From positions 1 through 64,000 of the forward strand of contig NZ_RAHH01000023.1 of NCBI RefSeq assembly GCF_003602095.1: a stretch of 64,000 bases of DNA. The letters run 5' to 3'. The first letter of the stretch is position 1. Every line of letters starts with the position of its first letter. The translations under genes and the position numbers were made by a program. The stretch is from Rahnella woolbedingensis. Its GTDB lineage: Bacteria > Pseudomonadota > Gammaproteobacteria > Enterobacterales > Enterobacteriaceae. Below are positions 38,935 through 47,370 of this stretch, one piece after another. The notes below the pieces were generated by a model. That model was given only the letters and a program-made list of their open reading frames with translations, ran no database searches and was not told where the DNA came from.

Positions 38935-39879
38935 ATGTTAGAACTGGTGATGAAACGGCTGATTTCAGCCATACCGACGCTGTTTCTGGTCACGCTGATG
39001 GTGTTCTCGTTGCAGAAATTGCTGCCGGGAGATCCGATCACCGCGATGGCCGGCGAGGAGCGGGATCCGGCAGTAATTGCGCAGTTACGCGAGGAATATC
39101 ATCTCAATGATCCGATCCCCAGCCAGTATTTCCACTGGGTCGGCAACGCGCTGCGCGGCGATTTCGGCACCTCGCTGCGCACGCAGGAACCAGTATTGCA
39201 GCTTATCGCCAGCAAACTGCCGGTGACGCTCGAACTGTCGATGCTGGCGATGATTGTGGCGCTGATTATCGGCATCACCATGGGCGTGCTGGCGGCGGTC
39301 AACAAAGGCACATGGATTGATAACGGCACCAATTTTCTGGCGCTGTCGGGGATTTCGATCCCCCATTTCTGGCTCGGCGTGCTGCTGATTATGCTGTTCT
39401 CGGTGAAACTGCACTGGCTTCCGGCGTCCGGTTACGTGCCGTTCTCAGAAGATCCGCTGCAAAACCTTAAAACCATGTTGCTGCCCGCCGCGGTGCTCGG
39501 TACCGGCCTTTCCGCCACACTGATGCGCCATACGCGTGCGGCGATGATTGCGGTGCTGAAAGCCGATTACATCCGCACCGCCCGTGCCAAAGGGTTACTG
39601 CCGAAAAAGGTGATCATGAAACACGCGCTGCGTAATGCGCTGGTGCCGATCATCACGCTGACGACTTTGCTGTTCGGCGAACTGCTGGGCGGTGCGGTAC
39701 TCAGCGAGCAGGTGTTCACCATTCCGGGCTTTGGCAAAATGATTGTCGATTCCGTGTTTAACCGTGATTACGCCGTAGTTCAGGGCGTGGTGATGGTCGT
39801 CGCGGTCGGTTTTCTGCTGATGAATCTGCTGGCCGACGTGCTGTATGTGCTGGTCAACCCACGTATGCGGAGAGCCTGA
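38935..39879 (+). CDS. Dipeptide-type ABC permease, DppB/GsiC-like
   Basis: A 314-residue inner-membrane permease. It starts with the family's MLELVMKRLISAIPTLFLVTL helix and FSLQKLLPGDP periplasmic entry. Six membrane segments follow, and the EAA-type loop reads YIRTARAKGLLPKKVIMKHALRNAL. GAGG lies upstream of the ATG, 17 bases after the binding-protein gene. It forms the channel with the DppC-like subunit that starts 1 base after its stop. Confidence 0.92.
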   Translation: MLELVMKRLISAIPTLFLVTLMVFSLQKLLPGDPITAMAGEERDPAVIAQLREEYHLNDPIPSQYFHWVGNALRGDFGTSLRTQEPVLQLIASKLPVTLELSMLAMIVALIIGITMGVLAAVNKGTWIDNGTNFLALSGISIPHFWLGVLLIMLFSVKLHWLPASGYVPFSEDPLQNLKTMLLPAAVLGTGLSATLMRHTRAAMIAVLKADYIRTARAKGLLPKKVIMKHALRNALVPIITLTTLLFGELLGGAVLSEQVFTIPGFGKMIVDSVFNRDYAVVQGVVMVVAVGFLLMNLLADVLYVLVNPRMRRA

Positions 39880-39880
39880 G

Positions 39881-40756
39881 ATGAGCGTTTCTGTGATTTC
39901 AGTGACAACGTCACTCTCTGCCCGCGAACCCAACCGTGTACTGCGCAAATTTCTGCGCAATAAAAGTGCGGTGATCGGCGCGGTGCTGGTGGTGACCTTC
40001 GCGTTGCTGGCGCTGCTCGCGCCGTGGATTTCGCCCTTTGATCCGATCAAAGCCGATTTCATGGCGGTACGTAAAGCGCCTTCCGCCCTGCACTGGCTGG
40101 GTACCGATGAGCTGGGCCGCGACATTTTATCGCGCCTGTTCTGGGGGGCGCGTACATCGCTGATGGCCGGTTGTGTGTCGGTAATTATCGCGATTGTGAT
40201 TGGCGTACCGCTGGGTCTTATCGCCGGGTTCTGGCAGGGCTGGCTGGACAACATCATTTCCCGCGTGGTCGAAGCGCTGCTCTCGTGTCCGTTCCTGGTG
40301 CTGGCAATTGCGCTGGGCGCGTTCCTCGGCCCGAGCCTCGGCAATGCGATGATTGCCATCGGGCTTTCCGCGATGCCGATTTTCGCCCGCCTGACGCGTG
40401 CGCAGGTGATGAGTATCCGCAACGAGGAATATATCGAAGGCGCGCGGGCGATTGGCCTGCCCGACCGCTGGATCCTCTGGCGTTATGTGCTGCCCAATGT
40501 GCTGTCGCCGATCCTGGTGCAGGCGACGCTGGCGATTGCGTCGGCCATTATCACCGAAGCCAGCCTGTCGTTTCTCGGCCTTGGCCAGCAGCCACCGGAT
40601 GCCTCCTGGGGCGCGATGCTTAACACCGCACGCAGCTTCCTCGAGCAGTCACCGTGGATGTCGATTTTTCCCGGTCTGGCGATTTTCCTGACCGTACAGG
40701 GTTTCAATTTGCTGGGTGACGGGCTGCGTGATGCGCTCGACCCGCGTTCCGAATAA
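39881..40756 (+). CDS. Dipeptide-type ABC permease, DppC/GsiD-like
   Basis: A 291-residue inner-membrane permease. HWLGTDELGRDILSRLFWGARTSL after the first helix, the EAA loop (EEYIEGARAIGLPDRWILWRYVLPN) and the C-terminal FNLLGDGLRDALDPRSE are standard for the family. The frame opens 12 codons earlier within the DppB-like gene, but the ATG at 39881 has GGAGAG upstream and follows the previous stop immediately. Confidence 0.92.
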   Translation: MSVSVISVTTSLSAREPNRVLRKFLRNKSAVIGAVLVVTFALLALLAPWISPFDPIKADFMAVRKAPSALHWLGTDELGRDILSRLFWGARTSLMAGCVSVIIAIVIGVPLGLIAGFWQGWLDNIISRVVEALLSCPFLVLAIALGAFLGPSLGNAMIAIGLSAMPIFARLTRAQVMSIRNEEYIEGARAIGLPDRWILWRYVLPNVLSPILVQATLAIASAIITEASLSFLGLGQQPPDASWGAMLNTARSFLEQSPWMSIFPGLAIFLTVQGFNLLGDGLRDALDPRSE

Positions 40757-40785
40757 ACCGTTTGCTGCTTTTTAAGGAAGAATAC

Positions 40786-42393
40786 ATGTCTGAGAATTAC
40801 GATTTTAACGTGGCTTATCCGACCCTGCGCCCGTCAATGATGGGCGCCAATGCGGTGTGTGCTTCGCAGCCGCTGGCCGCGCAGGCAGGCATGAAAATGC
40901 TGATGCTGGGCGGGAACGCTGCCGATGTCGCCATCGCCACCGCTATCGCGCTCAACGTGCTTGAACCCAGCGGTAACGGCGCGGGCAGCGATGCGTTCGC
41001 CATTATCTGGGACGGAAAAAAAGCCCACGGTCTGAACGCTTCAGGCCGATCACCGGCCGCATGGACGCCGGAATATTTCGCTGACAAAGGTCTGGACGCG
41101 GTGCCGACCTACGGCTGGGACGCGGTGACCGTTCCCGGCGCTGTTTCCGGCTGGGTGGCGCTGGCAAAACGTTTCGGCACGCTGCCGCTGACCACGCTGG
41201 CGCAACCGGCAATCGATTATGCCCGCAACGGTTTTCCGGTTTCGCCGCTGATTGGTCGCCTGTGGGAAATCGCGGTCAAAAAACTGCATAACCAGCCGGG
41301 CTTTATGGAATGTTTCGCGCCCGCAGGCCGTGCGCCGAAAATCGGGGAGATCTTCCGTAATCCTGCGCTGGCAGATTCTTTGGAACTTATCGCCAAAACC
41401 GAAGGCGAAGCGTTTTATCGCGGGGAGCTGGCAGAAAAAATGGTGGCGCACTGTCAGGCCAACGGTGGCGCGCTGACACTGGACGACCTGGCGAATCACA
41501 AAGCCGACTGGGTGGAAACCATGCAGCAGTCGTTTGCCGGTGGCTCAGTTCACGAACTGCCGCCGAATGGTCAGGGCATCGCCACGCTGATCGCACTCGG
41601 TATTCTCGATAAGCTGGATATCGGTTCACAACCGGTGGATTCGGTCGAAACGACACACCTGTGCATTGAGGCGATGAAACTGGCGCTGGCAGATTTGGAT
41701 CAGCACGTCACTGACAGCGAGCATATGTCCTTCGATCCGCAATGGTTCCTGAACGACGATTATCTGGCGGAGCGCGCAAAACTTATCGACCGCACCCAAG
41801 CCAGCGACGTCACTTACGGCGTACCACGTCCGGGTGGCACCGTCTATCTGACGGCAGCGGATTCCAGCGGCATGATGGTCTCTTTCATTCAGTCGAATTA
41901 CATGGGCTTTGGTTCCGGCGTCGTGGTGCCGGGCACCGGTCTGAGCATGCAAAACCGGGGCTGCGGATTTACCCTCGATCCGAAGCACGCCAACTGTGTT
42001 GCACCGAACAAACGCACGCTGCACACCATTATTCCGGCCTTCGCGCAGGATGCTGACGGTAAACCGCTGATGTCATTCGGCCTGATGGGCGGCCCGATGC
42101 AGGCGCAGGGGCACCTGCAACTGGCGCTGCGGGTGATGCTGTATAAGCAAAATCCGCAGGCCGCTATTGACGCGCCGCGCTGGCGGATCAACGGCGGTCG
42201 TCAGGTGGCGATTGAATCGACCTTCAACCACAACACGCTGGCCGCACTGCGGGCGATGGGGCATGAATTAATTGTGGAAGACCCGCTCGGCGGCCATTCG
42301 TTTGGTGGTGCGCAGGTGATTGTCACCAATCCGGCAGGCGGTTATCTGGCGGGTACCGAATCCCGTAAAGACGGTCAGGCGCTGGTGATGTAG
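40786..42393 (+). CDS. Gamma-glutamyltransferase-family Ntn hydrolase, cytoplasmic
   Basis: A 535-residue protein of the GGT family. The N-terminal LGGNAADVAIATAIALNVLEPSGNGAGSDAF region and the small-subunit start PGGTVYLTAADSSGMMVSFIQSNY are recognisable. The Thr in GGT-V-Y-L is the expected autoprocessing site and nucleophile. FGSGVVVPGTGLSMQNRG follows. Unlike E. coli Ggt it has no signal peptide, so it should act in the cytoplasm on an imported substrate. AAGGAAG precedes the ATG at 40786. Its place after the ABC genes parallels the peptidase IaaA beside the glutathione importer GsiABCD. Known activities of this family include gamma-glutamyl bond hydrolysis and acylase reactions; the substrate here is open. 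Confidence 0.87.
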   Translation: MSENYDFNVAYPTLRPSMMGANAVCASQPLAAQAGMKMLMLGGNAADVAIATAIALNVLEPSGNGAGSDAFAIIWDGKKAHGLNASGRSPAAWTPEYFADKGLDAVPTYGWDAVTVPGAVSGWVALAKRFGTLPLTTLAQPAIDYARNGFPVSPLIGRLWEIAVKKLHNQPGFMECFAPAGRAPKIGEIFRNPALADSLELIAKTEGEAFYRGELAEKMVAHCQANGGALTLDDLANHKADWVETMQQSFAGGSVHELPPNGQGIATLIALGILDKLDIGSQPVDSVETTHLCIEAMKLALADLDQHVTDSEHMSFDPQWFLNDDYLAERAKLIDRTQASDVTYGVPRPGGTVYLTAADSSGMMVSFIQSNYMGFGSGVVVPGTGLSMQNRGCGFTLDPKHANCVAPNKRTLHTIIPAFAQDADGKPLMSFGLMGGPMQAQGHLQLALRVMLYKQNPQAAIDAPRWRINGGRQVAIESTFNHNTLAALRAMGHELIVEDPLGGHSFGGAQVIVTNPAGGYLAGTESRKDGQALVM

Positions 42394-42436
42394 TTTGGGT
42401 TTTACTCTGCACCGTGAATGTGTTTTTGCCCTGCTG

Positions 42437-42456
42437 CTCCCCCTGCGAAGGGGGAG
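42437..42456. repeat. GC-rich palindromic repeat, copy 2
   Basis: CTCCCCC and GGGGGAG arms flank TGCGAA, essentially the inverse of copy 1 at 14166-14185. It sits between the GGT-like and DapA-like genes. Confidence 0.75.
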
Positions 42457-42592
42457 TTACCCCCTCTTTGTGACTTCCCTTCCAAATCTTCGCTAAAACG
42501 ATGTAATTCTGCCCCATCGCTATAAAAATTTGAAACAGCGTTCTATAAATGAAGTGTTGAGTACTTTGCACTTTCATATGGAGAACGAATGT

Positions 42593-43507
42593 ATGACCCG
42601 TCCACTGTTTCATGGCGTGATCCCACCGGTTGCAACAATCCTGAATGAGAACGAGCAGCTTGACCGTCAGGCTATGGCGCGTCTGATAGATTTTGCGATT
42701 GAAGGCGGCGTCAACGGCCTGTTTTTCCTCGGCAGCGCGGGGGAATTTGCCCATATGTCGCAGGCGCTGCGTCATGAAGTGGCACAATTTTGTACAGAGT
42801 ACGTCGCCGGACGCGTGCCCGTTCTGATTGGCGCGGCGCATCCGGGCACGGCGCAAACGCTGGCGTTCGCACAGCACGCTAAAAGCGTCGGGGCGGACGG
42901 CGTGGTGGTGGTGAATCCTTATTACAATCCGGTGACCGAAGAAGCGCTGTATCTGCATTACCGTACCCTTGCTGAAAACGCAGGTTTGCCGGTGATTATG
43001 TACAACTATCCGGGGCTGACCGGCCAGTCGCTGCCAGTGGATCTGATCAAGCGCCTGGCGCTGGAATGCCCGAACATTGTCGGGCTGAAAGATACCGTCG
43101 ACAGCCTCAATCATATTCGCGAAACGATACAGGCCGTGAAACCTGAACGTCCGGATTTCGCGGTGTTCTCCGGCTATGACGAATACCTTTTTGGAACGCT
43201 TATCCTCGGTGGCGACGGTGCAATTCCCGCCAGCGCCAACTTTGCGCCGCAACTGACCTGCGGAATTTACCGCGCGTTTAAAGAGAAAGATTTCGCCACC
43301 GCAGTGGAACTGCAACAGCGGTTATCTTTCCTGCCGCCGCTCTACACGCTGGATACGCCGATTTACAACGTCATCAAATACGCGATTTCGCAGGTGATCC
43401 GCGAAATGCCGGTGTATTCACTTAAACCGGCGCTGCCGCTTTGTAATGACAAACAGAAGATTGTGCGTGAGATTTTGCAACAGGCCGGTGTCAGTGTCGT
43501 CGGCTAA
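42593..43507 (+). CDS. DapA/NanA-family class I aldolase/lyase
   Basis: A 304-residue TIM-barrel enzyme of the dihydrodipicolinate synthase / N-acetylneuraminate lyase family. The Schiff-base Lys166 is in IVGLKDT and Tyr138 in YNYPG. The substrate loop reads GSAGE (47-51), where true DapA has GTTGE and sialate lyase GSTGE, so loss of the relay Thr argues against DapA itself. A pyruvate-dependent aldolase or a 2-oxo-acid dehydratase role is more likely. GGAG lies 8 bases before the ATG at 42593; the longer in-frame extension has no support. It closes the FadR-ABC-GGT cluster, about 200 bases after the previous gene and across a palindromic repeat. Confidence 0.87.
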   Translation: MTRPLFHGVIPPVATILNENEQLDRQAMARLIDFAIEGGVNGLFFLGSAGEFAHMSQALRHEVAQFCTEYVAGRVPVLIGAAHPGTAQTLAFAQHAKSVGADGVVVVNPYYNPVTEEALYLHYRTLAENAGLPVIMYNYPGLTGQSLPVDLIKRLALECPNIVGLKDTVDSLNHIRETIQAVKPERPDFAVFSGYDEYLFGTLILGGDGAIPASANFAPQLTCGIYRAFKEKDFATAVELQQRLSFLPPLYTLDTPIYNVIKYAISQVIREMPVYSLKPALPLCNDKQKIVREILQQAGVSVVG

Positions 43508-43518
43508 ATCCTTTCCCC

Positions 43519-43540
43519 TCCTCCCCTTCGCCGGGGAGGA
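43519..43540. repeat. GC-rich palindromic repeat, copy 3
   Basis: TCCTCCCC and GGGGAGGA arms flank TTCGCC, 12 bases after the DapA-like gene. It is related to copies 1, 2 and 4 and may aid transcript termination, although no T-run follows. Confidence 0.7.
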
Positions 43541-43565
43541 ACAAACCCGACACAATCGCCTCAAT

Positions 43566-43584
43566 CTAAATCGAAATCATTACT
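43566..43584. promoter_or_regulatory. Weak Fur-box-like site upstream of fhuF
   Basis: The 19 bases contain AAATCATTA and match about 11 of 19 positions of the GATAATGATAATCATTATC consensus. The location about 65 bases before the gene and the known Fur control of fhuF support it; the match itself is marginal. Confidence 0.35.
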
Positions 43585-43648
43585 ATTCCGCTTTAATATT
43601 CGCTACTCTGTTTCCATGATTGACAGAGCCTGATGATTTTGAAGCGTA

Positions 43649-44413
43649 ATGATGCAAACACTCCTCGACAGTTTCCGTGAAACGCCGGTCAGCTGGGTTG
43701 CCGATACTTTTAAACCCATGTCGCCGCTGGTCACAAACGCCGTGCCGATGTCACACCTCACGACGCCGGAAGGCTGCGCCAGCGTGCTCAAACGCTATCT
43801 GGATGCCAATGCGTCCGATGCCGCAAAATGTGATACCCGCCGGGCGCGGATCTCGATGTGGTCACAATGGTATTTCGCCACCCTGTTGCCAAGCTGGGTG
43901 ATTGTCTCCCTGCGCCACGGCTGGCAGCTGCCTATCGCCGCTGAAAATGTCTACCTGTGCATGCAGGAAGAAGGCTTACCGGCGCAGATTTATCTCGATG
44001 GCGAGGGCGAAGCGCTGACTTCTGCGGAACCGATGGCGCGTTTCGATGTGATGATCGAACAGCATTTACGTCCGGTTTGCGAAGCGCTGGCGGAATTCTC
44101 CGGTCTGAAACCGGGCATATACTGGAACAATGCCGCGATACGTGTCGGCTGGGGCGTCAAACAGGCAGAACTGGTCAATGCGGACATCTCTGACGGTATG
44201 CAACTGATGGGATCGCGCGAGCTGCGTTATGGCGGTAAAAACCCGTTATTTCAGCCGATGCGCGCGGAAGATCCTTCCGACCCCGACAGCCCGCAGTACC
44301 GTAAGCAATGCTGTCTGCGCTATGATCTGGCCGATCACGCCATGTGTCCATCCTGCCCGTTATTGCTAGCAGAACGAAAATCAGGCAAAAGACGCAAAAC
44401 CCCCGCGGAGTAA
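43649..44413 (+). CDS. fhuF: Siderophore-iron reductase FhuF
   Basis: A 254-residue [2Fe-2S] protein that reduces ferric hydroxamate siderophores in the cytoplasm. The diagnostic C-terminal motif Cys-Cys-X10-Cys-X2-Cys (CCLRYDLADHAMCPSC) is intact. W-rich segments (SMWSQWYFATLLPSW and GIYWNNAAIRVGWG) match the family. There are two adjacent ATGs (43649, 43652) with no strong ribosome binding site. It stands alone, with no ferrichrome receptor or transporter in the window. Confidence 0.9.
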   Translation: MMQTLLDSFRETPVSWVADTFKPMSPLVTNAVPMSHLTTPEGCASVLKRYLDANASDAAKCDTRRARISMWSQWYFATLLPSWVIVSLRHGWQLPIAAENVYLCMQEEGLPAQIYLDGEGEALTSAEPMARFDVMIEQHLRPVCEALAEFSGLKPGIYWNNAAIRVGWGVKQAELVNADISDGMQLMGSRELRYGGKNPLFQPMRAEDPSDPDSPQYRKQCCLRYDLADHAMCPSCPLLLAERKSGKRRKTPAE

Positions 44414-44597
44414 TTTGCAGATCTGCCAGCCACTTACAAAACCTGAATAAACTTAGCGTAAAAAATGATTGGATCTTAGCAGCGGATAATTATAAGAATT
44501 GGGTATAAGCAAAATCCTTCGGGATGCAGGAAGGCGGTAAGCGAACCTATCTGCAACCAGAAGGATGAAGGTTATACAGACCAACGAGGTATTTATC
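44414..44597. other. Leader region of the orphan 112-residue protein
   Basis: No gene is supported. The stretch 44510-44577 is purine-rich and has repeated short motifs (ATCCTTCGGGAT, GATGCAGGAAGG, CCAGAAGGAT) that could fold, including a small ATCC-TTC-GGGAT hairpin. It may be a structured 5' leader; I cannot name a class. Confidence 0.3.
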
Positions 44598-44936
44598 ATG
44601 ACTATGAAAACACCTAAGAGCTGGCCCTCCGCTCTTAACTCGCTGGCCTCAGAGGTGATTGATTCTCTGGCGCAACCGGTTAACCGCGTATGGAATACGT
44701 TAACTGGCAAGCAAGTACCGCTCAGAGCAAGGATTGTTCATCGTTACGCGATACCGTCTTCCCGGACGATCAGCGTCACGGAAGGATTCTTCGGGTTTAT
44801 TCCTGTCGAATCTTATGAAAACGAACGTTTTATTCTGGAAGTCGCTTACGCTGACAAACAGTATCAGGTGGAAGTCCCGCGGGCTTACTACCAGAAAAGC
44901 AATATCGGCGACGGCATCGACATCCACACGCTGTAA
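44598..44936 (+). CDS. Hypothetical protein, 112 residues
   Basis: I do not recognise this family. The product is soluble, with no signal peptide or membrane segment. A basic, serine/leucine-rich first third is followed by a beta-strand-like second half containing RTISVTEGFFGFIPVES, NERFILEVAYADKQYQVEVP and GDGIDIHTL, suggestive of a small beta-barrel or OB/SH3-like fold. GAGG lies 8 bases before the ATG at 44598 and a strong terminator follows, so it is a well-formed single-gene unit. The frame extends 11 codons further upstream without support. Confidence 0.7.
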   Translation: MTMKTPKSWPSALNSLASEVIDSLAQPVNRVWNTLTGKQVPLRARIVHRYAIPSSRTISVTEGFFGFIPVESYENERFILEVAYADKQYQVEVPRAYYQKSNIGDGIDIHTL

Positions 44937-44952
44937 TTGCCCCGCGTTAAAC

Positions 44953-44984
44953 AGGCTGCTCCTTTCGAGGCGCAGCCTTTTTTT
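44953..44984 (+). terminator. Rho-independent terminator of the orphan gene
   Basis: AGGCTGC (44953-44959) pairs with GCAGCCT (44972-44978) and is followed by seven T residues. Confidence 0.85.
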
Positions 44985-45125
44985 ATGCCAAAAAACCTCT
45001 CCCACCCCACACTTCCCGCTTTTATTTTGTTCAATACATGAAAATTATTGACATAATAATCACCGAAATTTAGAAAATTATTTACATTCCAGTTTACCCG
45101 CCCTTTCCTTTTTTTTAAGAGGTTT

Positions 45126-46448
45126 ATGATGACCCGCCAGGTTTCTCCCGCAGTTGCCAGCGCCAGCCAGTCACGACGCGCGTTAGTCGCCGGTTCAGTC
45201 GGCAACTTTATTGAATGGTATGAATTCGGTGTGTACGGCTATCTGGCGACAATCATCGCCGGTAACTTTTTTACACTCGAAGGCCAGACCGGTATGACCG
45301 GTTTGCTCCTCACCTATGCCTCGTTCGCGCTGGCATTTTTCTGCCGTCCCGTGGGCGCGATTATCTTTGGCCGTATCGGTGACCGCATTGGCCGCAAGCC
45401 GACACTGATCGCCGTCGTGCTGTTAATGACGCTGGCGACCGCCATTATTGGTCTGCTGCCGACGTACGCGCAGATTGGCGTTGCCGCCCCGCTGTTACTG
45501 ACGCTGATGCGCATGTTCCAGGGGCTATTTGCCGGTGGTGAATTTGGCGGCGCGGTGTCGCTGATGACGGAGTTTGCACCGAAAGGTAAACGCGGAATTT
45601 ACGGCGCATGGCAGTCATTTACCGTTTCACTGGGCCTGCTGACCGGCGTGGCGCTGGTGGCGATCCTGGTGCAAACGCTGCCTGAAGCGCAGATGAAAGA
45701 CTGGGGATGGCGCATTCCGTTCCTGCTGGCATTACCGATGGGGCTGGTGGCGTTGTATCTGCGACTGAAACTGGATGAAACGCCAAACTTTGTCGCCAGT
45801 AAAAAAGCCGAACCGAAAGCGCAGAAAACGGCGGCAGAAAAAGCGTCTGCTGTTGCCACTGCCAAAGCCATCGCGCTGGGAATTGGCCGCATGATGGGCT
45901 GGTCGGCGGGGGGTTATACTTTCCTGGTGGTGATGCCGTCTTATCTGCAAACCTCCCTGCACGCCACGTTTTTACAGGCACTGGTAGCGACGGTGCTGGC
46001 GAATATAGGTTTCGCGCTGGCGATTTTACCTTCCGGCTGGCTGAGCGATAAAATCGGACGTAAAAAAGTCATGATGATTGCGGTATTCGCGGTCATTGTG
46101 CTGAGTTTCCCGCTGCTGCATCTGCTGCAAAATCCTGAAAGCAGCCTGCTGGCGAAAGGCATTGCAGTGCTGATTGCCGGTGCGACGATCGGCATGATCG
46201 CCGGTCCCGGTCCGGCGATGCTGGCGGAAATGTTCCCGACCCGCGTGCGCTATACCGGCCTCGGATTATCCTATTCATTATCCAACGCCGTGTTCTCCGG
46301 CTGTGCGGGGCTGATCATTACCGGCCTGATTAAAGAAACAGGCAATCTCGATATTCCGGCGTACTACGTGGTTGCGACCTGCGTGGTCAGCCTGTTTGCG
46401 CTGATGTCATTGCGCAAAGACGACCATTTGCGTGAACTGGATGAATAA
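45126..46448 (+). CDS. MHS-family MFS transporter (ShiA/ProP/KgtP type)
   Basis: A 440-residue inner-membrane proton symporter with 12 predicted segments. The N-terminus GSVGNFIEWYEFGVYGYLA, the loop FGRIGDRIGRKPTL and RMFQGLFAGGEFGGAVSLMTEFAP are hallmarks of the metabolite:H+ symporter family, whose substrates are small organic acids or osmolytes. AAGAGG lies upstream of two adjacent ATGs (45126 and 45129); the second has more typical spacing. The RpiR gene begins 3 bases after its stop, and a dehydrogenase gene follows, so it probably imports the hydroxy- or oxo-acid that enzyme uses. Confidence 0.88.
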   Translation: MMTRQVSPAVASASQSRRALVAGSVGNFIEWYEFGVYGYLATIIAGNFFTLEGQTGMTGLLLTYASFALAFFCRPVGAIIFGRIGDRIGRKPTLIAVVLLMTLATAIIGLLPTYAQIGVAAPLLLTLMRMFQGLFAGGEFGGAVSLMTEFAPKGKRGIYGAWQSFTVSLGLLTGVALVAILVQTLPEAQMKDWGWRIPFLLALPMGLVALYLRLKLDETPNFVASKKAEPKAQKTAAEKASAVATAKAIALGIGRMMGWSAGGYTFLVVMPSYLQTSLHATFLQALVATVLANIGFALAILPSGWLSDKIGRKKVMMIAVFAVIVLSFPLLHLLQNPESSLLAKGIAVLIAGATIGMIAGPGPAMLAEMFPTRVRYTGLGLSYSLSNAVFSGCAGLIITGLIKETGNLDIPAYYVVATCVVSLFALMSLRKDDHLRELDE

Positions 46449-46451
46449 CCC

Positions 46452-47306
46452 ATGAGCGACACTGATTTGCAGTCACGTCTGAACGCATTACAGGGCAGCT
46501 TTTCCCCGGCGGAAAAACGGATCATCACGATGATCCGGCTTGATCCGCCGGGTGTCGCCAATATGGGGGTGACGGCGCTGGCAGAGTACGCTGAAACCAG
46601 CACCGCTACGGTGGTGCGTACCAGCAAGCGTCTGGGTTTTAGCGGCTATCCGGCGCTGCGGCTGGCGTTAGCGGCAGAATCCTCCAGCCCGATGCCCGCC
46701 GACATGCCGCTGGCAGCGGATATCGGTGAGAACGATACACCCAAGCAAATTCTGCAAAAGCTGCTGGAGTTTGAAGTTAAAGGAGCAAAGGAAACCTCGC
46801 AGCTTCTGAGCGCCGCGACGCTTGAACAGGCAGTAGCCATTCTTTCACAGGCCAGACGGATTGATATTTACGGTGCAGGAGCTTCGGGACTTGTCGCACA
46901 GGATCTGTGTCAGAAACTGCGGCGTATCGGCGTAGTTGCCCAGACTTACGGCAGCACCGACGAAAGTCTGGTGAGCGCCTGTCAGCTTGCCGCAGGCGAT
47001 GTCGCGCTGGCGATTTCCCACTCAGGCAAGACCGCCGGTGTGGTGGAAGCCCTGTCGCAGGCCAAAGCCGCGGGCGCGACGACGCTGGCGATCACCGCCA
47101 ACGGGCGCGCTGCCCTCGTGCGCAAAGCCGATGTCGTGTTGCGAACCAGCAATCGCGAAATGGGTTTTCGTGCCGCCGCAATGGCCAGCCGTACCAGCCA
47201 GTTACTGATTATCGACTGCCTGTATATCGGCGTGGCGCAGCGTCTGCCGGGCGCGCGTGAGGCCCTGCGTAAAACCCACGACGCGGTACAACACCACCGT
47301 CGCTGA
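46452..47306 (+). CDS. RpiR-family regulator (HTH plus SIS domain)
   Basis: A 284-residue regulator. The N-terminal RpiR helix-turn-helix covers about residues 5-75 (MGVTALAEYAETSTATVVRTSKRLGFSGYPALRLAL). The C-terminal SIS domain from about 125 to 255 (RRIDIYGAGASGLVAQDL, AISHSGKTAGVVEA) binds phosphosugars or related effectors in this family. It is the second gene of a three-gene cluster with the MHS permease and dehydrogenase, coupled to the permease by a 3-base gap. It probably controls the cluster. Confidence 0.9.
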   Translation: MSDTDLQSRLNALQGSFSPAEKRIITMIRLDPPGVANMGVTALAEYAETSTATVVRTSKRLGFSGYPALRLALAAESSSPMPADMPLAADIGENDTPKQILQKLLEFEVKGAKETSQLLSAATLEQAVAILSQARRIDIYGAGASGLVAQDLCQKLRRIGVVAQTYGSTDESLVSACQLAAGDVALAISHSGKTAGVVEALSQAKAAGATTLAITANGRAALVRKADVVLRTSNREMGFRAAAMASRTSQLLIIDCLYIGVAQRLPGAREALRKTHDAVQHHRR

Positions 47307-47370
47307 TATTCTTCCGTTCCTGTGCATGCCTTCTATACTTCTTAAAACACTTCGGTTTATGAGGGCATGC

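Noticed and set aside
42323-43315. 330-codon minus-strand open frame
   Set aside because: Spans two clear plus-strand genes and a palindromic repeat; no family resemblance.
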